This document shows positions 47,561 through 58,388 of a stretch of 64,000 nt of DNA, in pieces (position 1 is the first letter of the stretch; each line of letters starts with the position of its first letter). A program made the position numbers and the translations under genes. The DNA is from Ignelater luminosus (taxonomy: Eukaryota > Arthropoda > Insecta > Coleoptera > Elateridae), in contig VTPC01000913.1 in the NCBI GenBank assembly GCA_011009095.1, forward strand, positions 1 through 64,000. Reading direction: 5' to 3'. The notes under the pieces are model-generated. The model had not been told where the DNA came from, ran no database searches, and was given only the letters and a program-made list of their open reading frames with translations.

Positions 47561-47877
47561 CATGCATTTCTATTAGTATTATGTCATTATGTGCATACCA
47601 TCAAGATGATCGCATTTATGTTTACTGCTTTTATGTTAAGGCAGATACCTAATCAGCAGGTACGTTTATGTAGCTTTCATTAACTTTTCATTTTTAATCA
47701 AATTGATAATTTAATAAAAATAAAATTTTACATTCTTGTCCGTTTTAGACAGTTGAAGACCTTGTTGATGGTTATGTAAAATTAAGAAAATTATAAATCC
47801 TAAATGTTTAAATCTGACGCCGATTGAGGCATTATCGATAAAGCAGTAAAACGTCGTAAGATTTCCAAAGATCAAAA

Positions 47878-50519
47878 CAGGGCTTAATTTGGCACAAGAC
47901 AGGCAAGGCACTTGCCCGAAGCCCGTAATTAATTGGGGCCCGTAATCTGTGCCATTGTTTTATTAGTATTACAACTAAATTAACATTTTTGTAGAATGAA
48001 TTATATCATCATGTAGTTTTTCATAATTGGGTGATGCGATCAGATCGCACTAGTAAAACTTCGGCATCATTCCGAAGGTAATTTTTGGGCCCTGACTTTG
48101 ACTAGCTGGATTGGATATATTACAACCTATTTTTGTAGTTATAGTTTTTCTTTCTTTGAAGTACATACTACATGCTTTGCATGTTTCTAATTAACATATA
48201 TATAAGTAAGTAATTTTAATATTTATCTTTATATATTTAATTTAAAACAAAACAATTATTGTTTATTAGATTATAACATCCAAAATGTAAAGTAAAAGAC
48301 AAAGAAAACAAAAAGCAATATAACGTTTTAATGCCACTTTTATTTTAAAAAACAAAATAAAGAAACGGACAGTAAAATTGAGAAACAAAAAAATCTCCAA
48401 CAACAAAATGAAGAAGATGCCGTTGAAGAACATGAAAATCTTTTGAATACCCAAGAAAACAACGATCACAGTGAACAATTATTATGTGAAACTTATGAAT
48501 CATTTTTAAACGATATTGGTGAATGATCAAAAATCTTAACGCTGGAGATGAAAAATATTTACATTAGAAACAAACCTTATCAGAATATTGAATTTATACA
48601 TGAGGCAAAAAAAGAATTTCAAGTACAAAGCAAAACCATTACAAGGACCTTGCATAAAACAGCATTTATGAAAGAAAAGGGTAATGGAGAAATTGTTAAT
48701 AGCGATTGGCTTATTTACAGCAGAAAAAATAAGTCTGCATATTGCTATGTATGCAAATTGTTTTCTAACAAAAATACACAATTTTCACAAAAGCAATTGA
48801 CAATTGGAAAATCATACATGATAGGTTAAAAGATAATGAAAATTCGACTGACTGTAGAACTTGTATAGGTACATTTATTGCTAGATCAACTTTGAAGGGT
48901 CGAATTTGTGTAAAAATTAACAACAAATGGAATACGAAAAAACAGTATTGGAGAGAAGTATTAAAAAGGATCGTCTCAACAATAATTTCTCTGTCTAAAA
49001 ATGGCTTGGCATTTTATAGCTCAAAACTAATTTATTTGAGTCGAATAATGGAAACTGTTTAAGTGCACTTAGTGAATTTGATCCTTTCTTAGTCATTTGA
49101 AAAAATATAAAAACACCGGTTCTGGGCACGTCAACTATTTGTCCCCAATAATCTGTGACGAATTTGTTAAAATTATGGCGGAGAAATTAAGGAGCACTAT
49201 TTTGGATGAACTTAAAAAGCAAAATATTATTCTTCAATATTTGATTCAACGCCTGATGTAAGTCACGTTGATCAGATGACAGTAATAGTTAGATATGTTT
49301 TGGCAAATGGTAGCCCTGTTGAGCAATTTTTAAATTTTATTCCTATTTTTTCGCATACTGCTGACAGTTTAGAGGAATCGGTTGTAAGTTATTTGGATAG
49401 TTTAAAAGTTGATATAAAAACTGCAGAGGCCAAAGCTATGACAACACGTCGAATTTAGCTGGCAAATACAATGGACTTCGAGCAAAAATAAAAAGTTGCA
49501 ATGAAAGCGCTCATTATGTTCCATGCAGCAGTCATTCTTTAGATTTTGTAGGTAATTTTGCTGCAGATTGTTGTCCGTTGGCAGTTAGATATTTCAGTAC
49601 TATTCAAACTACTTACACTTTTTTTGCTGCGTCAACATACCGATGGAATTTAGTAAAAAATCTTTTCCGGAAGAACAATAAACCGCTTACTATTAAACCT
49701 AAGTAGTGACACTAGATGGTCAGCAAGAGCGGATGCTATTAGAGCCATTATCAATGGGTTCAATGAAAATAAATCAGCACTTCAAAAGTTAGAGATGTGT
49801 CTCAAAAAAGATTAACCCAAATAGAAGCAAGAGGTTTATATGATAAGATGAAAAGTTTTGAATTTTGCTTGATGACTGTGTTGTGGAACAAAGTATTTAT
49901 TAAACAGGATTAATGCAACAAACAAATCGTTGCAAGAAATGACTGCTAATTTAAATATAGCTTGCACTTTGTATGAAAGTCTTATAGGATTTGTTGAGGA
50001 GTTAAGAAACGATTATGATTCTATTGAAGAACAGGCTAAAGAAATATGTGGCAATTTTACAGATGCAATTTATTTTACTGATTTTCAGAGAAGCCGTAAA
50101 CGAAAGCGCAAATTTGATGATAATTGTGACGATGATATTCAATTTTCTGCCAAGAATAATTTCAAAATAAATACTTTTTATGTAATATGTGATTCTTTAG
50201 TCAACGAGAATTTTGCAGAATCAAAGATCAGAAAAAGAATTATATGATTTATTAATTTTTTTTAATTCTTTGATTGATCTTTTGACAGAATAGAAAATCA
50301 GAAAGAATTGTATTATTTATTTTTTGCGGTTTTTTATGCATGAAGCGTTATTTTTTGTATTAATATATTGATTGTTTTATGTTTGTAATTGTTTTGAAAC
50401 AAAAATTACTTCGATTTTAAATATTACATTTTTATTTATATTTGTAGTCATAAAAATTTGTAAAGGGGCCCGTAAATATTATTTTGCCTAGGGCTCGCGA
50501 AGGTCTAAATTAGGCCCTG
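47878..50519 (+). mobile_element. hAT transposon inside OBP pseudogene C
   Basis: A 2642-bp insertion with exact 8-bp target duplications GATCAAAA at 47870-47877 and 50520-50527, the length used by hAT elements. The left end begins CAGGGCTTAATTTGG. The right end, on the other strand, begins CAGGGCCTAATTTAG. The CAGGG ends are typical of hAT. Removing the element and one duplication restores the OBP exon exactly. Confidence 0.95.
48548..50247 (+). pseudogene. hAT transposase, ZMYM/DUF4371-like, degraded
   Basis: Plus-strand frames in order. At 48548-48829 are SDWLIYSRKNKSAYCYVCKLFS (a TTF/MYM-type zinc finger start) and neighbours. At about 49240-49458 is DVSHVDQMTVIVRYV, which fits the segment around a catalytic aspartate in hAT proteins of the zinc-finger MYM-type 1 group. 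Near 49460 is an LAGKYNGLRAKIKSC-like run with HYVPCSSHSLDFVGN. At 49930-50247 is the C-terminal helix region (LNIACTLYESLIGFVEEL, RKRKRKFDD). Frameshifts and stops occur between frames, so it is inactive. Confidence 0.8.
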
Positions 50520-50756
50520 GATCAAAACACCAAATGTTTTTGAAAGTGCTGCTTTAAAAAATTTTATCTCATTAATAATAATGATAGAGTTTCAGAAGAG
50601 AATATAAGATAATTCATCGGCATATCTGATAAGAAACTAGTTGACAAGATACATAAATAAAAGTGCGCTTCTATTAGAGGTTCCGATCCATGCGATACTT
50701 CCGATAAAATAAGCAAATGCGTCTACACCTCAGAAAACGTTGCTTTAAGAAAGTAA

Positions 50757-51257
50757 GATTTTTTTGTAATATGGAAGTTCTGCTTCAAAGTAAATAAAAA
50801 TTGCCAATCTCTTTTAAATGAGAATTTTCATCATGCGATATTGAAAAATACTAAAAAATTATTGAGATATTATATTACATGTAAGTAAATAAATACAATG
50901 TAACTGAAAAAATAAGCCAACTCATGTACTTTGTTTATTGTAAGATTGTACTATTTTTAGTTATATTTTAAATATTTAGTTCTAGTTAACAATTTTTATT
51001 AAAAATATAATTTTTCTTATGTGGTAATTACGATTTAATGTTGAATGGTACATAATTTAAATAACAATGAAAGTACTTACATTAAATACTCAGGAACAAA
51101 AAAGAGACTTTATTTACTTTAGAATTTTTTCAGATTGTTCAGATACATACATAAATTATTTATTGTTTTTAATAAGTAGTTTGAGATTGGGTGTGTAGTT
51201 TTTAATTGAACATGAATCATGTACAAAAACGCAAAACCTTTTATTACTTATTTTAGG
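50757..51257. other. Spacer between OBP pseudogene C and gene D
   Basis: About 0.5 kb of AT-rich sequence. An AATAAA-containing string near 50792 is the relic poly-A signal of pseudogene C. Confidence 0.45.
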
Positions 51258-51288
51258 CAACTTTTTGCTTAAACTTTTCCTATATAAA
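51258..51288 (+). promoter_or_regulatory. Proximal promoter of OBP gene D
   Basis: TATATAAA at 51281-51288, 46 bases before the ATG. GGCAACTTTTTGCTTAAACT at about 51257 resembles part of the block upstream of genes B and E. Confidence 0.55.
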
Positions 51289-51326
51289 GGTGTAACATGC
51301 ATTTCGATCTGTGTACACCATTTAAG

Positions 51327-51843
51327 ATGATTACCTTTGTGTTTATTGCCTGTGCGTTAGTACAGTTATCTAACCAGCAGGTAAGCTTATGAAGCTATTT
51401 TTAACCTTGATCCTAAGTTAAGCATCTAAATTGTTAATACCAATATTTTTAGTAAAAATAATAATTTGCATTTTTTATTTCAGACAGTTGATCAACTTAT
51501 CGATGGCTATTTGAATTTAATAGCACCATTAAAACCTGATTGCTTAAAAGAATCCGGTGCCGATTCAGATACTATAGATAGAGGAATAAAGCTGGGAGAC
51601 CATTCCACAGACCAAAATTCAAAATGCTTTTGGAAATGCTTTTTTAAAAAATATAATCTCATTAATGATAATGATGAAATACAAGAAGAAAATATAAAGC
51701 AATACATCGGTGTGTCAGATAAGAGCGTTGTTGACGAGATACATAAAAAGTGTGCTCCTCTTAGAGGTTCCGATCCATGCGATACTTCAGATAAAATAAG
51801 CTACTGTGTCTACACATCTGCGAAGGAGGCGTTAACGAAGTAA
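51327..51843 (+). CDS. Odorant-binding protein (gene D of the cluster)
   Basis: Exons 51327-51380 and 51484-51843 with a phase-0 intron of 103 bp (GTAAGC...TTTCAG) give 137 residues. The signal peptide is MITFVFIACALVQLSNQQ. The mature protein starts TVDQLIDG and carries cysteines at 38, 66, 70, 108, 117 and 126, with CFWKC for cysteines 2-3 and CDTSDKISYC for cysteines 5-6 (X8). This is the classic OBP fold signature at the normal family length. It should be secreted and bind small hydrophobic ligands. AATAAA at 51877-51882 is a likely poly-A signal. The open frame extends upstream into the intron (from 51466), but the acceptor at 51481-51483 and the sister genes fix the exon start. It is the closest intact relative of pseudogene C. 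Confidence 0.92.
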
Positions 51844-51882
51844 GATGTCTTTTGTAATAGAGAAATTCTATTTAAAAATAAA

Positions 51883-53126
51883 TAATAATAACAATAGACT
51901 GTCTGTTCATGTTTAATACGTATCCATTGTCAATAGTAAAAATAGTGCAATATTGTTCAAATACTAATTATGTAGGTATATAAAATTGAAAAAGTACAAC
52001 TGAAAAAAACTAACTCACATAAATTAGATATTATTCGATATAGAAATATGTATTTGTAAGAAATTAATAAATTTTCCACAAACAAATCTTACATGTTGTT
52101 GTCTTAAATTATTAGTTATTGTTATTGAGTAAAGACTTCATAAGCAGTTGTGAAATTTTCTTAACGTCATGATCGTTTGCGTTACACCTAATTACACTAG
52201 AAACACTATTTAAAAGTGAATATATTATATATGATACGACAAAATAGGGGATACGGCAATGATTCCTGACGTCAACAAAACTACACAACTTCTCATTAAA
52301 TTAAGCCTTTACCTATAGTTTAATCAACGCTGGTACAAATTAATTTCTGTGATTGTTTACAAGTTTCAAATAGGTTACTAGATGTACCAAGTTATTGTGT
52401 GACCTTTGAAATTTCGCATTGAAAACAATTTAACCCATTTGACCATTATTTAAGAAATTGACACATCTAGAAATATTCCGACACTTATAGCTATAATAGG
52501 CACAGACCAATACAAAAACAATTATTCTGGCTTCTCAGTGGAGAGCCTTGAGCGTTGATAAGGACAAAGAGCATCATAATGTTGAATTGTTTTGTAAGAA
52601 GGTTAATCCAACTGAAATAAGACGGAGTATATTCTTTACCATTATCTGATTAATGCATTAAACATTAAATCTAGAACTATTTTTGTTACATATGCAAATG
52701 AACCTGTTATATTCACAAGAAAAATAGAGACCAGAAATTTTTTCTCAATTGTAAGATACTAACATATTTAAAAACTCTATAGTAATATTACATAAGCATA
52801 ACCTACAGCAGTATAAATCAAACTAATAATGGTCCAAAATACGTTATACATCACTTTTTTACTACTGGGATTGTCGTTGGGAATAAAAACTCAATTTAAT
52901 TTGTTTTTGAGTCTGATCAGTGATATGTAATTTAGATAATATAAAGATTTCTATTAAAAGAACTAACTTACAATATTCAAAAAACAAGTTTACTTTAAGA
53001 TCTGTTTACATTAAGTTCAAGTACATACTGCATAATATTTTTATTAATTTTAATAAACCATTTTAATTGCAAATTTAATTTTTTATTCAACAGTAATGAT
53101 ACATGTTACAAGAAAAACTTTTTATT
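51883..53126. other. Spacer between OBP genes D and E
   Basis: About 1.2 kb, AT-rich, with no element or gene that I recognise. Confidence 0.4.
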
Positions 53127-53210
53127 AAAAACTTGTTTGAAGCAACTTATCTCCACGATTTATTCAAATAGCTGTCGTGTTATATAATAATTATCTGTAG
53201 TATATATAAG
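53127..53210 (+). promoter_or_regulatory. Proximal promoter of OBP gene E
   Basis: TATATATAAG at 53201-53210, 47 bases before the ATG. AAAACTTGTTTGAAGCAACT at 53127 is the closest match to the gene B block. Confidence 0.6.
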
Positions 53211-53247
53211 AGCAACTTGCACTTCTTTACGTATACATGTCATCAAG

Positions 53248-53790
53248 ATGATCACGTTTGTCTTCATTACCTTTGCATTACTGCAGTTATCTAATCAGCA
53301 GGTATGCACCAAATGAGGATCTATGTAGTCTTTGCTATTTTTCAATTTCGATTTTAGCATCTAAATTTTTTATCAGTATTTTGTATATTATGCATAAATT
53401 AATAATGTAACAAAATATTTTTTATTTCAGACAGTTGAACAACTTATTGATGATTATGTAAATTTAGTTGCTACTGTAAAACCTGACTGCCTAAAAGAAT
53501 CCGGTGCAGATTCAGATGTAATAGATGCAGAAGTGAGGCTTGGTAAATTTGCATGGGACCAAAACTCAAAATGCTTTTGGAAATGCTATTTAAAAAAACT
53601 AAATATTATTAACGACAATGATGAAATAGTAGAAAAAAATATAATTCAGTATATTGGACTGTCCGATAAAGAAGTGGTTGACAAAATATACAAAAAGTGC
53701 GCTCCTCTTAGAGGTTCTGATTTATGCGATACTTCAGATAAAATATGCAAATGCGTCTACACAGAGGCAATTGCTGCAGTAACAAAGTAG
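53248..53790 (+). CDS. Odorant-binding protein with a seventh cysteine (gene E)
   Basis: Exons 53248-53301 and 53431-53790 with a phase-0 intron of 129 bp give 137 residues. The signal peptide is MITFVFITFALLQLSNQQ. The mature part TVEQLIDDYVNLVATVKPDC has the six classic OBP cysteines (38, 66, 70, 108, 117, 126; spacings 27, 3, 37, 8, 8). It also has an extra cysteine at about 124 in DKICKC, two residues before the last conserved one. The extra thiol could stay free, swap with the last cysteine or allow dimer formation. AATAAA lies at 53833-53838. This gene and gene F form an inverted duplicate pair, and both have the extra cysteine. Confidence 0.92.
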
Positions 53791-54235
53791 TTTTTTTTTA
53801 AATACATATATGTAGAATTTCTGTTTTAAGTTAATAAAGAGAGTAAGGTTTACTTTAATGTGTAGTTCCATTATTTCCATAATGTGACCTTGCAACAATA
53901 CTAAGAAATGGTTGAAATACTATATCGGATGTAACAGATATAGTGAGCCAAGCGGAAATCTTGGTGATTTGAAATTATGCAAAGAATAAGTTTTCTGCAA
54001 GAAATTATTACAAGCCTAGTTACCAAATTCCATTTTTGCTCATTTACTGAACTTGAGATTTTGCCAAAAATGGTACCAACTTTTCTTCCTGTCTCATCTT
54101 ATATATATATAGGTTGTAAATAACTAGCATCGACAAATTAATCAGTAGCTCCTGATGACTAAACAAGCACCTGCTTTCAAAGCTAAATGCATGCAGACCT
54201 TATTAACTTTGGGTATTGTATTCAAATATTAACTG
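53248..54235 (+). repeat. Inverted duplication, arm 1 (OBP gene E plus 3' flank)
   Basis: The gene and at least 0.44 kb after its stop match the gene F region in the opposite orientation. Shared blocks, in the same order and with similar spacing, include GTTAATAAAGA, TTTAATGTGTAGTT and CATAATGTGACC. Further on are ACAAGCCTA, CATTTACTGAACTTG, CAACTTTTCTTCCTG and ATGCAGA with TTAACTTT. Confidence 0.85.
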
Positions 54236-55289
54236 TAAGTACTACAGAAAACAATCTTTAATAAAAACTTTTACTTGAGTTGTATCACAATCTAAATTTT
54301 GTTTGCTTTAAAATGACTCATTTCTTTTAATGCATGTTATTGTTTTCTTAAAGCGTTTCCTTATTGCAACACTAGTGTGTTTAATCACCCCTTAAAATGA
54401 TTTACATTGGCAAAATATCTTTAATAATTTGGACTGTAGAGAAGTATTTAGTCAATCTCCAGATAGTAACGTGCTTACTGACCCAGCAACGAAGATGATA
54501 ACGATATAAAGCCAAGATCAGTTTTACTAATAGTAAAGAAATTTAATCTGAATCCTTCGACACCAATGGAGTATTTATGTTGTCGATGATATCAAAAGTC
54601 TCTCGCGTGGATCGACCAGGATTCAGATTCTAACTACAGAAAGCACTCTCTTGTGTTAAGCTTCTTCAAGTATTTAAAAATATATTCGGTGGACATTTTG
54701 CAACCTAGCACAGTACAGGCCTAGCCCAGGAAAAGCTTACTCCAACCAATTAAAACCGTTTCAGCAGATGAGGCACAGGACAAACAGGCTCTTGAAGCAG
54801 ATAGCTCTTAATGTGCGCCGGGCTTTATTCTGGTCCATGAATAATGTATAATGAATGAAGTGGTTTTTGACTATCCTTACCTTAAGTGGACATAAATCAT
54901 TACTTAAAAAATGTTATTATCGGAATTCTCATAACAACATGGTTTTTCTAAATAAAGTAGTTTATTCACTATGCTGATTGCAACAAAGCGGACGCATCTA
55001 ATTAAACCTTTTTTAAAACGTTTTGTGAGGTATATAAGCGAAAAAGTAAAGTTAAAAGTAAAGGTTTTTCCATTTGTGTACCTCATTTGATATCCGTCAA
55101 AGCTAACCTCAGAATTTGCAGTAAATTATTATTTGCTTTTATTCTGTGAAGACCATTACAAAAGATTTTGTTCGGTACACGTGCGCTGTCACTTTTCAGC
55201 CGCTTGGTCTTTTTTTGCAACCGTCGGCTTGCGGGTTATACTTCACATTTCGGCCTTACGCCTAAAATATGACGTGATAACGCACTTGT
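54236..55289. other. Intergenic, nothing recognised
   Basis: About 1 kb. It includes somewhat GC-richer parts at 54590-54830 and 55180-55270 (ATTTCGGCCTTACGCC), but no coding or repeat signal that I can name. Confidence 0.35.
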
Positions 55290-55480
55290 ACCAAAATATA
55301 CTATTGTAAGCAGAATCCAAGAGATGTTAGGAAATTTTATTCCACAATCAGACTTACATTACAATGAGTCTATGATAAAATACTATGATCACTTTCATAT
55401 CAGAGCAAGAGTTCCAGTTTGGCTTACAGCTTCCACATACATAATATGGATGAGAGATGGGCAAAGTCAGGATTGTTTTA
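55290..55480 (+). pseudogene. Possible piggyBac transposase fragment
   Basis: One short plus-strand reading, LGNFIPQSDLHYNESMIKYY followed by DH, resembles the piggyBac segment around the second catalytic residue, which reads YDESMIKYYGRH in relatives (here aspartate has become asparagine). The match ends at about 55440 and a stop follows. The gap at 55717 limits what can be said. Confidence 0.4.
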
Positions 55481-55716
55481 GTTGACGAATCACTTTCAAT
55501 TCGAGATTTAAATTAATTTTGGTCTCTTAAAAAACTTGTTTTTGACAAACGGACAAGTTTCAATCCTGTCATTACTTGCATAAATCTCAATTCAAATACT
55601 ATAAAAACTGAGTGTAAGGTTAGCCTTTTCGAAAAATTTATTTTATGTCAATGTGACCTCAGCATTTCAAGTAATTCTAAATGCCGAAAAGGTAATTTTA
55701 TGTGTAAGTGTTAAAA

Positions 55717-56116
55717 NNNNNNNNNNNNNNNNNNNNNNNNNNNNNNNNNNNNNNNNNNNNNNNNNNNNNNNNNNNNNNNNNNNNNNNNNNNNNNNNNNNN
55801 NNNNNNNNNNNNNNNNNNNNNNNNNNNNNNNNNNNNNNNNNNNNNNNNNNNNNNNNNNNNNNNNNNNNNNNNNNNNNNNNNNNNNNNNNNNNNNNNNNNN
55901 NNNNNNNNNNNNNNNNNNNNNNNNNNNNNNNNNNNNNNNNNNNNNNNNNNNNNNNNNNNNNNNNNNNNNNNNNNNNNNNNNNNNNNNNNNNNNNNNNNNN
56001 NNNNNNNNNNNNNNNNNNNNNNNNNNNNNNNNNNNNNNNNNNNNNNNNNNNNNNNNNNNNNNNNNNNNNNNNNNNNNNNNNNNNNNNNNNNNNNNNNNNN
56101 NNNNNNNNNNNNNNNN
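55717..56116. other. Assembly gap (400 N)
   Basis: A run of exactly 400 unknown bases, probably a scaffolding gap of estimated or arbitrary size. Open frames that cross it are artefacts. The transposase fragment to its right may begin inside it. Confidence 0.98.
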
Positions 56117-56146
56117 AATTTATAATACTGTACACTTACAAGAAAT

Positions 56147-56510
56147 ATTTTAGGTGCTTTAAATGCAGAACGATATCGTAATGAAGTTTTACATCCGTTC
56201 ATTGAAAAATTGTATAATGACGAACTACAACAGAATTATTTCTAACAAGATGGGGCAACTCCTCATTGTACTGTAGAAACTTTCAATTTCTCAAGACAAT
56301 TCTTGGATGAGCGCTTAATTAGTCGAAATACAGCAATCCCTTGGCCTCCGAGATCGTATAATTTAACTTCATGTTATTTTTTTTTGTGGTTTTATCTGAA
56401 AAATTTGGTGTATTCACAATCACTTAATAATCGGCAACGGCAACGTATTACAGATAGAAATTTACAGAAATTAATAATATCCTCATCCTTTTACAAAATG
56501 CAGTAAATGA
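56147..56510 (+). pseudogene. rosa-like mariner transposase C-terminal fragment
   Basis: Open from the gap edge as ALNAERYRNEVLHPFIEKLY. It crosses a TAA in place of the first glutamine of the QQDG motif, then gives QDGATPHCTVET, and later WPPRSYNLTSCYFFLWFYLK. Forty-one residues separate the motif aspartate from the position of the third catalytic residue, as in DD41D elements, but that residue is tyrosine here. It is an older and much more diverged relative of the two rosa-type copies. Confidence 0.65.
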
Positions 56511-57079
56511 CCTAAGGAAAAGAATTTTTAAATGTATTGAGTAGGAAGGAAGACAGATTCAGCATTTATTGTAAATTATATTAAAACGGTGAAATGAAAT
56601 GAGTGTTTAAATTCATAACAGTTTTTAGGAAACGTCGTTGTAACTGTATAGTTAAGAATGCTAAATGTAACATGTGCACTTAGAAATACTTTGCTAAAAA
56701 CTTTTCGGCCTACCTAGGGTTTTTTTTATTAAACAAGTTTTAGATATTAGGTCCTGACGACCAGATTTATATCTTGGAATAATTAGTTTATACCTTTTTT
56801 AAGATGCTTGTGAATATACCTTGATCAAGTATTAAATTACATGAACTATAAAGTATTGGATTTTCGTTTAGGTATTTAATGTTTTTTAATTAATCTGGTA
56901 GTATTACAATATAGTAATCATTGAACTAATTAGCTACTTTGCGTTGATCATTTATACTTTCATTTCGATTTATAGTAATATGCTTAATCTCATTTTTTGA
57001 AAAGCTATTCTTGTCTTACTATATTCTATAAATGTTGTAAATTATATGAAGATTCTCTAACAACAAATTTTTATAATAA
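56511..57079. other. AT-rich intergenic, nothing recognised
   Basis: About 0.57 kb between the transposase fragment and the second rosa-type mariner. No feature is visible. Confidence 0.4.
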
Positions 57080-57081
57080 TA

Positions 57082-58386
57082 TAGGGTTTTCCAATAAGAG
57101 GTGTTATTTTGATATTCAAAGAAAAGTGCCATTTTTTAATATAAATGATCGGATGTTTATTTCATTATAAAGAGGAAGGTATGCCGTTAATAGTGGAAAA
57201 TAACATCAGGCAAATGACCACCACGACCACGCTTACAGGACAATATCCTTTTCATGAAATTTTCCATAACCAAATCGCAAAGTGGCTGCCCTATGTCCTC
57301 GATAGCCTCACGAATTCCATCTTTGAGGTCTTGAATCGACGCTGGGCTGTTGGCGTAGACCTTCTCTTTCACGTGGCCCCAAAGAAAGAAGTCGCAAGGT
57401 GTTAAATCACAAGATCTCGGTGGCCAATTGTGATCACCTCTTCGAGAGATAACACGGTCCGGAAACTTTTTCCGTAAAAGATCAATGGTTTCGTTGCTTG
57501 TGTGGCACGTAGCGCCGTCTTGTTGAAAGTAAACGTTGTCCAGATCAATACCATCCAACTCCGGCCATAAAAAATCGTTAATCATCTCTCGATAGCGCAA
57601 TCCAGTCACCGTAACTGTTGCTCCAGCCTCATTTTCGAAAAAGTAAGGTCCAATGACTCCGCCGGACCATAAACCGCACCAAACAGTCACACGTTGAGGA
57701 TAGAGAGACTTTTCAACAATAACTCTTGGATTTTCTGAGCCCCAGATCCGACAATTTTGCTTGTTGACGAAGCCACCGAGGTGGAAATGGGCCTCATCAC
57801 TCAAGATGATTTTTCGATGGAATTCTGGATCATTTTCATGCATTTCAACGACCCAATCAGCAAAGACACGACGTTGTTGATGATCGGCCGGCTTGAGTTC
57901 TTGCGTTGACTGGACTTTATAAGCCTTAAGACCCAAATCTTTATGCAAAATACGGTGTAATGACGTTTGTGGAATGGCTAATTCCAAAGAACGACGAGGA
58001 ATGGACAAACCTGGGTTTTCTTTAACACTTTCGGCTACAACAGCAATATTCTCGGCTGTTCTTGAGCGACGTGCACGGGTTTTATTCTTCACATCACTAA
58101 CTTGTCCCAAGAGCTCGAATTTTTTCACCAATTTCTGTATTGCGGTCCGACAAGGTGCTTCACGGTGACCCAAAAATGTTCGAGTTTTACGAACCGTCTC
58201 TGCCAAATTTTCACCATTTTTATAGTGAATTTTAATAATTTCAATGCGTTGTTGAAGCGTGTATCGTTCCATATTTATTAATGGCGTAGTTTCTACTTGT
58301 CAAATGTCAAAAAATGATAGCTTCAAAAGTGACATCTACCGAAATAGCGGGCTATTCAAAATAACACCTCTTATTGGAAAACCCTT
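57082..58386 (-). mobile_element. rosa-type (DD41D) mariner element, copy 2, intact
   Basis: A 1305-bp element between TA sites (57080-57081 and 58387-58388), with inverted ends of about 30 bp reading (A/T)AGGGTTTTCCAATAAGAGG and then TGTTATTTTGA. The single transposase frame is uninterrupted. It is nearly identical to copy 1 at 19272-20574. Confidence 0.92.
57187..58272 (-). CDS. Tc1/mariner transposase, DD41D (rosa family), intact
   Basis: A 361-residue full-length transposase. The N-terminal paired helix-turn-helix (MERYTLQQRIEIIKIHYKNG and, near 75-115, SIPRRSLELAIPQTSLHRIL) would bind the element ends. The catalytic half has ILSDEAHFHL (first aspartate), YFQQDGATCH (second) and DLTPCDFFLWGH (third). 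By my count 41 residues lie between the second and third aspartates, the spacing known for the rosa group rather than the DD34D of classic mariner. No stop, frameshift or lost catalytic residue is visible, and the start is the first ATG about 115 bp inside the end. It may encode active enzyme, though activity cannot be judged from sequence alone. Confidence 0.9.
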   Translation of the reverse strand: MERYTLQQRIEIIKIHYKNGENLAETVRKTRTFLGHREAPCRTAIQKLVKKFELLGQVSDVKNKTRARRSRTAENIAVVAESVKENPGLSIPRRSLELAIPQTSLHRILHKDLGLKAYKVQSTQELKPADHQQRRVFADWVVEMHENDPEFHRKIILSDEAHFHLGGFVNKQNCRIWGSENPRVIVEKSLYPQRVTVWCGLWSGGVIGPYFFENEAGATVTVTGLRYREMINDFLWPELDGIDLDNVYFQQDGATCHTSNETIDLLRKKFPDRVISRRGDHNWPPRSCDLTPCDFFLWGHVKEKVYANSPASIQDLKDGIREAIEDIGQPLCDLVMENFMKRILSCKRGRGGHLPDVIFHY

Positions 58387-58388
58387 TA

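Larger units (their letters stand above)
47606..50756 (+). pseudogene. Odorant-binding protein pseudogene C, split by a hAT insertion
   Basis: Exon 1 (47606-47659) and the 89-bp intron (47660-47748) are intact, though the signal peptide has lost hydrophobicity near its end (LRQIPNQQ instead of LVQLSNQQ). Exon 2 starts at 47749 as TVEDLVDGYVKL. It hits a stop at about 47794 through a frameshift and a second stop (GCAG-TAA) at about 47847. At 47870 it is interrupted by a 2.6-kb hAT element. The reading resumes at 50520 (DQNTKCF) and continues to the stop at 50754-50756 with three internal stops: TGA for the tryptophan of CFWKC, and two TAA for lysines. All six cysteine positions can be traced. 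It is closest to gene D by its DTSDKIS ending. It cannot make a protein. Confidence 0.92.

Noticed and set aside
55653-56202. Four open frames of 145-166 codons
   Set aside because: They consist almost wholly of unknown bases in the 400-N gap.
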